This document shows positions 12,176 to 22,665 of a DNA stretch of 64,000 nt, in pieces. The DNA is taken from assembly GCA_947247005.1 (NCBI GenBank), contig OX365962.1:4313201-4377200 (forward strand), written 5' to 3'. Each line of letters begins with the position of its first letter. Position 1 is the first letter of the stretch. The notes under the pieces are model-generated. The model searched no databases. It saw nothing but the letters and a program-made list of their open reading frames with translations, and was not told the DNA's origin. A program made the translations under genes and the position numbers. Origin of the DNA: Spisula solida (taxonomy: Eukaryota > Mollusca > Bivalvia > Venerida > Mactridae).

Positions 12176-13516
12176 TTTTCCAACGACACCGAAATTACAT
12201 TGTCATTACTGTAGGAGATGTTATTGACGACAAGCTCATTGCACACTGTTGAGGATTTCCCTTTATGTCGACGGAGTAATTTCCAGAAGAGTCGATAATC
12301 AACTTCAGCTGCCTTGGCTATGTCGTCCATAATTTTCTCTTCATGTTTGCGTTGCTTAAAGCGCTGTATACGCCGGAATTGCCGTTTCGCTTCTTTATAC
12401 TCGTGGTAGCTATCATTGTTGTGTCCCCGTGGACGACCTTCGTTCATCCATATACGTCGAAGTCGTCGTGCTTTTGTATGGGCTGATTTCACTTCTGAAC
12501 ACCAGTATGGCTTTGCTTTCTTGTTGAATTTGCTTATAGGGAGAACCGCACTAGCTCTATGAATTGCATTGACGATTACAGTGTTCAGTAAGTCTGGGGA
12601 ACATTTACTACTGTCGGTTTCAAGTATACAATGCATCTCATCGCAAAGCGCTTGCTTATACAGAGTCAAGTGTTCACTGGTACATTTGTTCCAAGCTATG
12701 TTGGTGCGAAAAGTTTGGTTCGAGGTTTTCAGGGGTGGCGCGCACATATATATGATGAGCGGTAAGTGGTCCGATGTAAGAATGTTTGAGCTGTCTTCAA
12801 TCGCGAAGCTGGTGATCATTTTCATGAATGTTGACTCCACAAGAACATGGTCAATAATTTTCCCGGTAGGGAGGAATGTACCCATTTTATCACACCCCAT
12901 TTCATATTGCACAGATACTAGGTTGTTTTGCTTGATAAAGTTTGTCAGTAATTTAGATTTCACATTTGCGTTAAGTTCGTCTGTTATAAATTGCCCGTTC
13001 ATATCCCCGGCTATCACAACATTGCCATACCGACTATAGTGAGATACTAATGATTGTACTTCACTCAATACAGATTTATAATAGTTAACATCATTGTTAG
13101 CAGGCATATATACACATAAAATATATAATGGCATTTTATCAATGCATTTCAATTCAATACAGATAATACGATGGTAGTTCATTTATACAGAAAGACAATG
13201 ATTTCTTGTACATAATTGCTGTCCCAGATTTACCACATTTAATGGTCCCGAAATTGTCAACATTGTTGTCAACATTTACTATACTGTCATAATCTGAATG
13301 GATGCTTTGGAAAAATAAGGTCGACCTGGGAAGCAATTTATGTTCACTTATTACCGCGATGTCCACTTCATATTTATCTAACATATTTGCTAAAGGGTAT
13401 GCGGACGACATAATACCCCTGCAATTCCAACATAATAGTGTTAATGACATAGTTAAACACAGAAAAACGTTATAGGATAAATGGCACAATAAATGTTTAT
13501 ACATGATTGTATACAA
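12169..13516 (-). pseudogene. LINE element 1 endonuclease (frameshifted)
   Basis: APE-type endonuclease/exonuclease/phosphatase domain that nicks target DNA in LINE retrotransposition. The first part (13516-13154) has TLLCWNCRG and ISEHKLLP, supplying the conserved Asn and Glu. The likely start is the ATG at 13450. A one-base frameshift near 13185 shifts reading to 13182-12169, with CVYMPANND, AGDMNGQF and the C-terminal SDHLPLI motif. A basic linker with AKPYWCSEVKSAH and GRPRG follows. The frame ends at 12169 where the internal deletion joins RT sequence in another frame. Confidence 0.9.
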
Positions 13517-13563
13517 TGTTTATAACGTTTATCAAATATAATTATAGTATCACACTTAATCAA

Positions 13564-14772
13564 CTAATAATCAACGTCATCACTGTCACGCTTATTCCAC
13601 CAGAAGTCATTCATGCGTGTTCGATCGACCGTGTCTTTATTACGGTAAGTGTTATGATCACGACTGACGTCAGATGAGTTGTCATAGCGATTCTCATTTC
13701 GCCTCGGTCGAATATTGCGGGTGTTATTGTCTACATGTACATAGCTCCCGTTGATATGCGAAGACCTGAATTGTTCGACTGGTTCAGATCTCTGTTCATC
13801 GTAAACATCCCTATCTCGCTGGTAGCGAGTACGGTAATAAGGACGTTGGTGTGATTGTCGCTTACGTTGGTGCTCTTCCCTGGGCACCCACTTCCGGTAT
13901 GATATTCCGTCCGGCCAGAACATTGGATCGTCCACAATTGGCTCCAGATCTTCTGGTATGTTGATCTTGGCAGATGAGCCATATCGACCATGAAATATGC
14001 GTATGAACGACACATATGCGTTATTCGTCTTGAAATAATTGTAAATATCGTTTTCAGTTACATGTGCGTCGATATTACCTATGAAGAATGACACGTTTCT
14101 GCGACGTTTTGCAGCGACAAATTCTACATCGTTATCTTTAGGAGATGACGTTGGATCATGGTGTTCTTCTATCATAGGCTCGTGTTCATGTAGATATTGG
14201 GGATGAGGGACCTCTGCCTTGGTTCTTGGTTCTGTCGGTATGTGTGCGCTATAGCTCGAACGTTTCGTTTGAGGATTATCACCAATCGTAACATTGATAG
14301 CATGGTCATCAATTTGCCGTGAACTAGTTGTTTGTTGTTCATGAGTGCTAATATTATTCGTATGCACACGTTGTTGGGTTATTTGCACGGTATCATTAAG
14401 TTGATTGTCTTTAGTCACTTTAAGAACTTCTGCGTAGGATTTCCGTTCGTTCGATGTGCTCTCGCAGTCCACCAGTCTCTGGTTGATAGTTGCGATAGCC
14501 GACCCAAGAGTTTGTACATGACATTGCAGTTTGTTTAGATGTGACTCTGCTGTATTGACTGGCAGTCTGGTGAGGATACTGTTCAGAGTTCCGTTCATTA
14601 CTCTGTAACTATGTAACATATTGGAGACATCCGTTTGAATATTTTTTATCAATAGTGAATCACTCGTTTGTTTATTAGATATTTTAGTGATCTCCGCTTG
14701 TATATTCGTAATTGCGGCAAGTACGTCTGGTTTGGAGATTTCATCGCGAGTTCCAGGAGCAGCCCTAACTCC
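13564..14772 (-). CDS. LINE element 1 ORF1 protein (5' truncated)
   Basis: The frame is open from the truncation point at 14772 to the stop at 13564, about 402 codons. The N-terminal third is heptad-rich (LAAITNIQAEITKIS, then TLNSILTRL) and probably coiled coil. A short domain with NVSFFIGNIDAHVTENDIY and FWPDGISYRKWVPREE matches the FxGN/RRM-like nucleic-acid-binding domain of invertebrate LINE ORF1 proteins. The C-terminus is rich in R, Y, D and N and probably disordered. The family role is RNA binding and chaperoning in the RNP. No start codon is kept in frame upstream of the truncation. Confidence 0.8.
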   Translation of the reverse strand, partial: GVRAAPGTRDEISKPDVLAAITNIQAEITKISNKQTSDSLLIKNIQTDVSNMLHSYRVMNGTLNSILTRLPVNTAESHLNKLQCHVQTLGSAIATINQRLVDCESTSNERKSYAEVLKVTKDNQLNDTVQITQQRVHTNNISTHEQQTTSSRQIDDHAINVTIGDNPQTKRSSYSAHIPTEPRTKAEVPHPQYLHEHEPMIEEHHDPTSSPKDNDVEFVAAKRRRNVSFFIGNIDAHVTENDIYNYFKTNNAYVSFIRIFHGRYGSSAKINIPEDLEPIVDDPMFWPDGISYRKWVPREEHQRKRQSHQRPYYRTRYQRDRDVYDEQRSEPVEQFRSSHINGSYVHVDNNTRNIRPRRNENRYDNSSDVSRDHNTYRNKDTVDRTRMNDFWWNKRDSDDVDY

Positions 14773-14775
14773 TTA

Positions 14776-14950
14776 ACGTGTCGGGTGTAAAGCGTCATAC
14801 ACGGCACCTCGGGTTTTTTAAAGTCTCGTCCGAAAGACTGTTACTAATTTTAGTTAATTTTAGGCGGGAAACACTGAAAAGCATTTCTGTTTTAATCCGG
14901 GTGGAGGCGGGATGGAACCCTCAACCTTCGGTTCAGCAGTCAGTTTACAG
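14776..14950. repeat. unclassified dispersed repeat
   Basis: Compact, GC-richer sequence with ACGGCACCTCGG, CGTCCGAAAGACTG, GGCGGGAAACACTGAAAAGC and GGATGGAACCCTCAACCTTC. I judge it a decayed interspersed element because it sits between two transposon ends and has no open frame; its class is unknown. Confidence 0.35.
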
Positions 14951-14959
14951 TTTGTTTTA

Positions 14960-15170
14960 TACTCTCGCACATAGTACAAGTGATGTCCCTGTAAATCGTG
15001 TACTTCGCTAATATATTTTACGTGGCGTCATGATAATGATTTTTTGTAGTTACCTTTCTATATTTGTAGAAATCAGGTATAGAAAGTATATACTGATATG
15101 AATATGACGCATTATATCCGTGATTGACTAACCTCATGTACGCGTGATATGAGGTACACACTAATTACAA
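14960..15170 (-). mobile_element. diverged mariner-like MITE copy
   Basis: Matches the reverse complement of 62166-62412 at GTCC...GTAAATCGTG, TTTTTGTAGTTACCTTT, and an ATTATATCCGTGATTGACTA-like block. Ends are decayed. Confidence 0.6.
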
Positions 15171-15370
15171 AGTACATTTAAACATATGACAAGGCTGTGT
15201 GGTTGAAAATAGGTAACAATAAGATGGAAACAATGGTACAGTGTTATATACTATTTTCTCTTTATTTCCACCGTTAAGTGATTTGCATATAATATATGAA
15301 CATATATACAGTTACAAGTAATATAAACAATGTCAAACAAGTAATATAAACAATTGTCAAACAAGTAGTA

Positions 15371-15737
15371 TAAGCTTCAACTTCAAATTTATTGGCAAAT
15401 CGGCATTTACACAATGCCTTTGGCCATTAACAAAACATATATACAGTACAGATGGCCACATATATACGGCAATAAAACTAAACACATTGCATGCATAATA
15501 ACAAACATATACTTATACAATCAAATCAAACATACACATTTAAATATGCACTATTCAAGAAGCAGGTAAAATAGTAAGCTTTTCTTGCCTTAAAAGTAAA
15601 GAATCATGTATAAATTTCGCAGTATTTCTTATTGTGCTATTTTTCTTACTGGATAATAATCTACCAAATTTTTGTAATGATGGAAATGATACATTTATAC
15701 AATATTTGTTTCTTAATCAATGTCAATTACAATCAAT
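15371..15737 (-). mobile_element. 367-bp truncated LINE tail nested in element 2 3' UTR
   Basis: The minus strand encodes LRNKYCINVSFPSLQKFGRL, then TAKFIHDSLLLRQEKL to a stop at 15555, a LINE C-terminal tail too short for an ORF list. The 3' UTR has inverted blocks (GCCAAAGGCAT / ATGCCGATTTGCC) and AATAAA near the end. Flanks carry AAGTAGTA at 15363-15370 and again at 15738-15745, a plausible 8-bp target duplication. Confidence 0.75.
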
Positions 15738-16013
15738 AAGTAGTACAGGAGTTATTAGTTAGACGGTATAAAGTGGGATAGATTTTGCAGTAAACAATGT
15801 AAATAATTTCGAGAGTTTATGATCATGTCAGGAGACATTCAATACATGCACAGTAACATATACTTTTTATGCTGACAAAGAAAAGTAGTTTTAGATGCAT
15901 TGTGCATTACATTCGAAATAATGCAAGACTTCGATTTATCAATGGGTCACTTTCACATCTGATACTTGCCGAAACGAAATGCAAGTAGCAGGTAAAAGTT
16001 TTGACCGTTGTTA

Positions 16014-19000
16014 TTACAACCTACTGTAGCACTTTATAGTGTCATGTATGTATTTCATACACACATGTATGTATTTCATTTGCTCTTCAACTCCGATTGT
16101 AAAAGTGGGCAACACAGTAACTGTAAAGAGGCAGCGAAAGAAGAATTCACTGTCAGCTCGGTTGAGAAAGTCTGATAGCTGATCGCTTATATCACGGCCT
16201 ATCTTCATTATAAACATTTGTCTTTGTTGTAATGTTGAATTGCATTCCACAATGACGTGTTTGTTTATGTCGATTGTTATTTCATTGCAGCGTTTGCATT
16301 GCACGTGTCTGTGAAAGTCACGCTGTAGGAGTATCCGTACAGACGATATCGCGTGTATGATTTGCTCACGAGTTTGGGAGTAGGTCCATAAAATGGAAGG
16401 GGCTTTGGAGTCGTGAATAGACTTAAATCTTTGAAATTCATTTTCAATATTTGTTCGATCTGTCCATAAGTCCGACTGAATTCGTTGCGTACTCTTTGTT
16501 ACAATAATAATCCACCTTTCCTTTGATGGGAATTTTGATGTTCTTAAGTATTCTATTAAAAAGCGTAATAATTTGTATTTAGTCATAATTCTGCAGATAT
16601 CCGGAATAAAACCGCACTGATTTCGGAAGCCTTTTAAGGCGTATAAGTTTACACGATAGTTGAACAACTGTTTGCTTATTGTAGCAGTTGGCATACTGCA
16701 AAGTTTTTGTAGAAAGCATAGTTTTCTTACGTCGATTTCAGCTGCGGCCGGGTACCATCCTAACATACTCAATGCCATATCCGTCCTTGAGAATCGGGGT
16801 AAATGTTGTATTGTCTTCGCACATAATCGATACAGTTTTTCTATATTTATGATGTCGGCATTATTCATGTTGTTCCATAACTCCGACCCATATAGAGCTG
16901 ATGGTATTGTTATTTTCTTCACCAAAGACGAGAGTACTAAGGGATGGATGTCTCCTGAGTTATCTTCCATGTTGAGAAGAGAGAATAACGATGCCCTGCT
17001 CTTTCGAATACGAGATTCAATAGCATCTGTACAATTAAATTTTCTATTTAAAACAATTCCAACGTGGGTTACATTTTCACTTGATTTGATAGCGGATTCA
17101 TTGAATTTTGCTTCAAACTGCAGGGGTTGTTTACTTCCGAATTTCAGGATTTTACACTTTTCATTGTTGAACTCATAACCCCATTTGTTTGCGTATTGTG
17201 ATACAATTTTTAGTTGACTCTCAAGCGACGTTAGGTTCGGACTCAGAAGGGTGAGGTCATCTGCCAGGGTTGGGTTACCACATTTTATGCTTCCGACAGT
17301 GACTCCATGATCGGTGTTCTGTAGTTGGTCTAATAGTTCATCAATAAATAGTAAGTAGCACCAAGTGGAGAGTACCCCTCCTTGTCTTACACTCTGTAGA
17401 ACCGGAAACGCACTCGACTTCACACCGTTTACCATCACGCAGCTTTGAATGTTGTCGTACGAATTAATCATTAATCGTAGGAACTTACCACGCAAGCCCA
17501 TCTGTTTCATTTTAACAAAAATAGCACTGTGTCTCACATTGTCAAATGCTCCTGCTGTGTCCAGGAAAGCTGCGTACGTGGGTGATTGTAGATCAAGATT
17601 GCTGGAGACTGTTTCTTGTAGGTTAAATGATGCCGTTATGGGGCCAAGGAATTACTGGTATGCGTTTTGTTGGACATTGGGAAATTGTTTATTTTCATAT
17701 TTGCACCATTCATTTAACCTTTTATGTACAATTTTTTCGAACAGTTTGTAGCATACAGGTAGCAGTGTGACCGGTCGATAGCTACTCGGTGTCATTTTAG
17801 GCTTGCCGTCTTTATATATTGGTATGACTATTCCTTTTTTGCAACCACTAGGCACATATGAGCACTTTACCATCATGTTAAATAGAATGACGATGTATTT
17901 GTTAAGTGTTCCGCCTCCATATTTCAGGTGTTCGGTTGTTACTTTATCAGTACCAGGGGCTTTCCTGTTATGCATTTCCTTTAGACAAAACTCAAATTCT
18001 GCCACAGTTATGTCCCTTGTTAAAATGATATTTTCTGAGAAATCATCGGAGTCTATAAACTCTCGCACAGTGTTTTCAGAAGACTTGAGAAAGTTCAAAT
18101 CGAAATTTGGTTTTACTTTAGGTGAGAACACATTTTCATAGTAATTGCGAAAAATGTTTGGAATGGTGTTTGGATCACGTTCAACATTCTCTCTGTTACG
18201 TATTTCATTTATTACGGTAGACTTACGATTCCGCTTTTTCTTGACTAGAGTCCAGAATAACCTCATGTCGCATTCGGCGACATTATTTAGTTCATCATAG
18301 TATTTCCTATTGACATTATCAATTGCCGATTTTTGGGCATTAATAAATTTTCGTTTAACGGTTTTATAGGATACATAGAATGCGTTGTTAACACTGCGAG
18401 GACGACCATTCTGTATCCATTTCACTCGTTCTTGCTTTTGTCGTTTATGTGCCGCTTTCACTGCTAAGTTTCAATACGGCTTTGTATGCTTATTATACGT
18501 CCTTTTCGGAAGCGTTTGTTCAGAGCAATGAATTATACATGACATTATAAAGTCGTACAGTAAATCTATTGATGCTGACGTTACACTCAAGCTTGTCGGA
18601 TCAATTTGTGTAAGTTCATTATGTAACAGCAAAGAATAAGCATGTATATATTGTTGTGAACATTTGTTCCACGCAACATGAAAAGTGTCAATAGTGGAGT
18701 ACATCGTAAGAGGCACATTCACTTTAGTAACAATAGGTAAATGATCTGAAACCTTACAACATTCATCATCAATGACAGTACTACATGATATCAAGTCGTG
18801 GTCAGTGTCACAAATAATAACATAGTCCAGAGATTTCCTGGTAGGGCGAAATGTGTACGGAGTTCCATTGCATTTATCCATCGTTAACGAATTGTTTGCT
18901 AGGAATTGGTTAAAAACATTGAATCTCCTGTCATAAGAATGTGTGCATAAATCAGTATTGATATCACCACAAGTGATTATAAGACCATCTTGAGAATAAT

Positions 19001-19226
19001 TGTCATACAAGGCCTGTAATTTATCAATACATTCTGTATAATAGTCAAACGTGTAATTGACGGATGGCATGTATATACAAAATATATAAATATGTGTACA
19101 ATGTTTCTGCATCATTTTTATACCAACAATTCTATCAAAGTTTATGTTAGATATTTCACTGAGTGTGAAATCTAGCTGTTTCTTATACATAATACTCACG
19201 CCTCCTTTGCCCCAGCGGTGTGTCAC
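16014..19226 (-). pseudogene. LINE element 2 ORF2: endonuclease-reverse transcriptase
   Basis: Continuous frame of about 1070 codons with two nonsense codons. EN motifs: CIYMPSVN, CGDINTDL, SDHLPIV. TGA at 18471-18473 replaces the Trp expected in THTKPYW (compare KAKPYWC in element 1). RT: NRKAPGTDKVTTEHLKYGGG, GIVIPIYKDGKPK, YRPVTLLPVCYKLFEK. TAA at 17652-17654 follows VQQNAYQ. Then AAFLDTAGAFDNV (motif A), SVRQGGVLSTW (motif B) and GNPTLADDLTLL (motif C). The catalytic box is LADD (17256-17267), not YADD. The C-terminal knuckle CKRC...HVIVEC has spacing C-x2-C-x9-H-x4-C. Function would be target-primed reverse transcription. Confidence 0.92.
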
Positions 19227-19235
19227 TTGTATACA

Positions 19236-19395
19236 AACAATGTAATATCAAAACAATGCTATTATTCGATTGAATCATTTTAACTGGGTCAAACGGTAAT
19301 GAAAATTAAGACCTTATGCATCAAGCCATATACTCAATCATATATACAATATATGTTGAATTTATAAATTAATAAGAGAAATGGCAATGTTTATA
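19236..19395. other. short non-coding spacer between LINEs
   Basis: AT-rich DNA between the 5' truncation of element 2 and the 3' tail of element 3. It is probably pre-insertion host DNA. Confidence 0.4.
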
Positions 19396-19705
19396 TGATA
19401 TGATATGATAGTTTATTCAAGAAAAAGGCAAATATGCCTATCATTCTACAAATATATACAATTCCATATATTTTACAATGGTTAATGGTGACATTATTAG
19501 CATATTCAGGTATAATTGTATCAAATATATTGATATAATAATAAGCAATATAATCAATTTGTAAGTTTTAACTTTATCATGCAACATAATCGGTTTAAAT
19601 GTATGGTACATATATACACTCCTACTGTAATTGTAGTTATTCAATGAACACATATACATATATAAAAAGTGAGAGAGAGTTATTAAAGTGAAATATACTA
19701 CAGTA

Positions 19706-20403
19706 CTAATTAAAAGCATACATAATTGTCTTGCGTCTTATTTCGAAACTTTTCTGTAAGAACATAGATAGGTTTTTCTGGATAGTCTTATTATCAGATT
19801 TTAAAAGTTCAACAAATTTTGGTACATTTGGATGATTCCAGAAATATCGTTTAATATGACATTTTCTTATTTCGTGATATAGGGGACATTCTAATAAAAA
19901 GTGAAATTCGTCTTCTAGGGTATGACATGTATGACATTTTTTTTCATCGTATGGGATTTTATGTGGCTTGTGCCATCTTCCGGCCTCAACCTCTAACCTG
20001 TGTGCTGAGACACGGAATCTAGTGAGCGCAAACCTGTTTTTATCAAAATTAATGTTATCTAAGTAAGAATGAAAGTTGAAACTACAGAATAATTTATAAC
20101 TTCTTGCCCTTGTCGAATTTTCTACTTCGTTATTCCAAATTTGTAAATAATTATCTTTTTCTCTTTGTTTAAAAATAGACAGAAACAATTTACTGTTAGC
20201 GACATTCTGATTAATCCATACCTCTGAAAACCCTGAAGTATCTAAAATATGTTTAACGGACTTTGCCCAAGATTTCTTATTTGGATACAATTCGAAGTCT
20301 TTAATCATCATATTGTAGGTAGCTTTAATGTATTTTGTATCTGAGCACTGTACAACTTTTAACCAATATCTAATAACATTAACTAAACATGTAATTTTAA
20401 GTG
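19706..20403 (-). pseudogene. LINE element 3 C-terminal coding region
   Basis: The frame reads PLKITCLVNVIRYWLKVVQC, then YIKATYNMMIKDFELYPNKK, then FALTRFRVSAHRLEVEAGRW and a C-x2-C-x7-H-x4-C zinc knuckle (CHTC...HFLLEC), ending at 19706 with RRKTIMYAFN. This is the conserved C-terminal domain of invertebrate LINE polymerases, downstream of the RT catalytic core. No RT core remains in the window. Confidence 0.88.
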
Positions 20404-20889
20404 GGTATCCAGGGGCGTAACTGGAGCATATTTGATTGTACTCCTAATGCTAGGGGGGTCTGGGGGCATGCCCCCCCTGAAAAATTTTTTTGCAGGGAAA
20501 CGATTTCCTGGCATTTGAGAGTGTAAGGACTATATTTTTACGACATGCTTTAAGACAGAAAATAACTAAAAACTAACTTATATACATGTTTTTTTTTTCG
20601 TTTTATTTTTTACACGTAGGCCTACATGTAATATAGGCCTAACTAAAAGGTGGTGCGGAATCAGGTCGTGAAGAGGTGACGGGGGATGTTTGGATAAGGA
20701 GGGTGTGTAGAGCTGCTTCTCTTTGACGGAGGTTGTGGCTCAATGCACAGAACATTCATTGGACGAGCGAAGCGTGCTAGAACAAAAATGCATTAAGTTT
20801 TCTGACCTGCATGAAACACAAACTCGTTCTATATTTGATGTTATTCCAAGAAGCGAAGAAGAAGAAAATTGCAAATAAGTTTAATACAG

Positions 20890-21900
20890 ACTCTAACGCA
20901 CCTTATATGGACCAATGGTTGATCTTTTGTCTGCGGTGGTTGTTATAGCCTGCCAATCTTCCTCCATCCTTAGTTAGGCGCCTGCACATCATCGATATTT
21001 CGCCCCTTAGCCTAAGATATCTAGTTGCAGGTGGGGCCACCGTTCTTACGGTGTGGAGGTCGATAGCTTCCAGCTCTTCTCCTCGCGTCTAAGCCAAAGC
21101 CAGCTAGACACACGTTCTGCAGTTTGACTTAGTCTCTGGATAAGTCTACGCCTATCCCTGCCAGTAGTTCCGATCGCTGTTATCAGACGGCACACAGATT
21201 GTGAACAAAAACCACGAGCGCCTACTTCAATAGGGAACAGCCATGTACGCCAGCCTCTCTGTTTACATTGGTTGAGTAGCTCCGTGTACTTTGCATTCTT
21301 CCTCTCGTAGGCCTCCTCGCATCTTGTTTCCCAAGGCACTGTTAGCTCTATCATGATGAGTTTCTTCCCTGACTCTGACCACAGTACAATGTCTGGTCTC
21401 AAGTTAGTCTGGACAATGTTCGGGAAAACAAGCTTCTTTCCAAGGTCTGTCTCCAAGTTCCAACCCGTTGTTCGTCTAGAATTGATGATTTCTGTGGCGA
21501 CTGTGTCTTTGTAGTTTCACCCGGTTTCACGAAACTAATCTTTTGTAGCTGGGGGTTACTCCTGCGTTCTTTCCTCCTTTCACCTTCCAGCCAGTCGGCC
21601 ACTTCCCTGAGTACTGTGTCGTGACGCCAGGTGTATCTTCCTTGTGTCAGTGCTGTGGAACATGAAGAAAGAACATGTTCTAGAGTGCCAGGACGATCAC
21701 ATAGATAACATGTTGGATCTGTGATGAGTCCCCAACGGCAGAGGTTTGCTGGGGATGGTAGTACGTCGTGGACTGACCTTAGAAGGAAGGAGAGCCTCAG
21801 TGGTTCATATTTCCAGATATCTTCCCAGGTCAGCTTCCTGTCTATGGTGTTCCACGTTGTCCATGCTCCCTGTGCTCCCATCTCTACCGCTTATCTGACC
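20890..21900 (-). pseudogene. LINE fragment: CCHC knuckle + restriction-like endonuclease motif
   Basis: The 21881-21399 frame has GAQGAWTTWNTIDRKLTWED, FLLRSVHDVLPSPANL and a C-x2-C-x7-H-x4-C knuckle (CYLCDRPGTLEHVLSSC). A one-base frameshift near 21455-21490 leads to 21456-21046 with NLRPDIVLWSESGKKLIMIE, LTVPWE and ERKNAKYTELL. The spacing PD-x14-E resembles the PD-x(12-14)-D/E restriction-like endonuclease motif of R2/R4/NeSL-type LINEs. This family is distinct from elements 1-3. Homology fades toward 20890 with extra stops. An in-frame stop lies just upstream of the ATG at 21881. Confidence 0.78.
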
Positions 21901-22025
21901 ACACAAACCCTTTCTCTACTTTATATAAGTTTTCACTGTAAAAACAAACAGCGAGAAGAAATTTGCATTGCATCTGACTGATGCATACCACTCAAACTCT
22001 TTTTAACTATTTACTGTTAACATTA

Positions 22026-22665
22026 ATGAGCGAGCGAAGCAAAATAGAAAAATGGCTTTGTTGATCTAAACAGCATGTCAAGTAGAAGAAAAACGCATTC
22101 TTCATCATATTAGTGTACCAGACAAACTTGTGCTCTAATTGAAAATGGTCCATAATCAAGTTATTGAGCGAGCGAAGCGAGTTAGAAAAAATGCAAATTG
22201 TTTATCTGAACAGCGCATCACAGACTCGTTCTTAACAAGAAGTGTTATCTAATCCCTGCTCTAAATTTGTAGACATTTACTGAAAAAAGTTATTTTGCGA
22301 GCCAAATATCATACAAGCATTGCTTATCTGAACAGCAGGTCACAGACTCGTTCTAAATTTGAAGATATTGACTGAAGCGAGCGAAGTGATCTTGAAAAAA
22401 TGCAAAACCTTTTATAATTTTCATCCACTAAAAATGCATTGTTGATTGAACAGCATACCAGCTAGACGAAAATGCATTCTTATCCCTTGCAGCACACCAG
22501 ACACACTTGTACTCTACTTGAAAACTGTAATATGATAGTTATTTAGCGAGCGAAGCGAGCTAGAAAAAATGCATTGTTTATCTGAAAAGCGTGTCACAGT
22601 CAAGCTTGAAGATATTTATTGAAAAAGTAAACTTGCGAGCGAAGCGAGCTTTACAAAAAGCAAAG
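22026..22665 (+). repeat. degenerate GAGCGAGCGAAGCGAGC repeats inside transposon
   Basis: The block GCGAGCGAAGC recurs at about 22028, 22167, 22378, 22545 and 22637, with a weaker copy near 20765. Most copies are followed by TAGAAAAAATGCA and CTGAACAGC...CACAGACTCGTTCT. The units look like decayed tandem copies of 90-210 bp. Confidence 0.75.

Larger units (their letters stand above)
10510..14772 (-). mobile_element. LINE element 1 (ORF1 + EN + RT), 4.26 kb
   Basis: Minus-strand non-LTR retrotransposon in the order ORF1, endonuclease, reverse transcriptase, CCHC knuckle, 3' UTR. It ends with AATAAAGATATTG and a (TATTG)n tail of about eight units (10510-10550 on the plus strand). It is 5' truncated inside ORF1: an in-frame TAA sits at 14773-14775 where similarity stops. 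It is non-functional because of an EN frameshift near 13185 and a deletion in RT near 12175. Confidence 0.93.
15246..19235 (-). mobile_element. LINE element 2 (EN + RT), near-intact ORF2
   Basis: 5'-truncated minus-strand LINE. One continuous reading frame from 19226 to 16014 covers most of EN, all of RT and the CCHC knuckle, interrupted only by TGA (18471-18473) and TAA (17652-17654). The 3' end reads GGTGGAAATAAAGAGAAAAT at about 15250-15270, similar to the 3' end of element 1 (GGTGGAAATAAAGA). A separate small LINE tail is nested in the 3' UTR (15371-15737). EN begins at WGKGGVSIMYKK, so about 110 N-terminal residues are missing. Confidence 0.92.
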
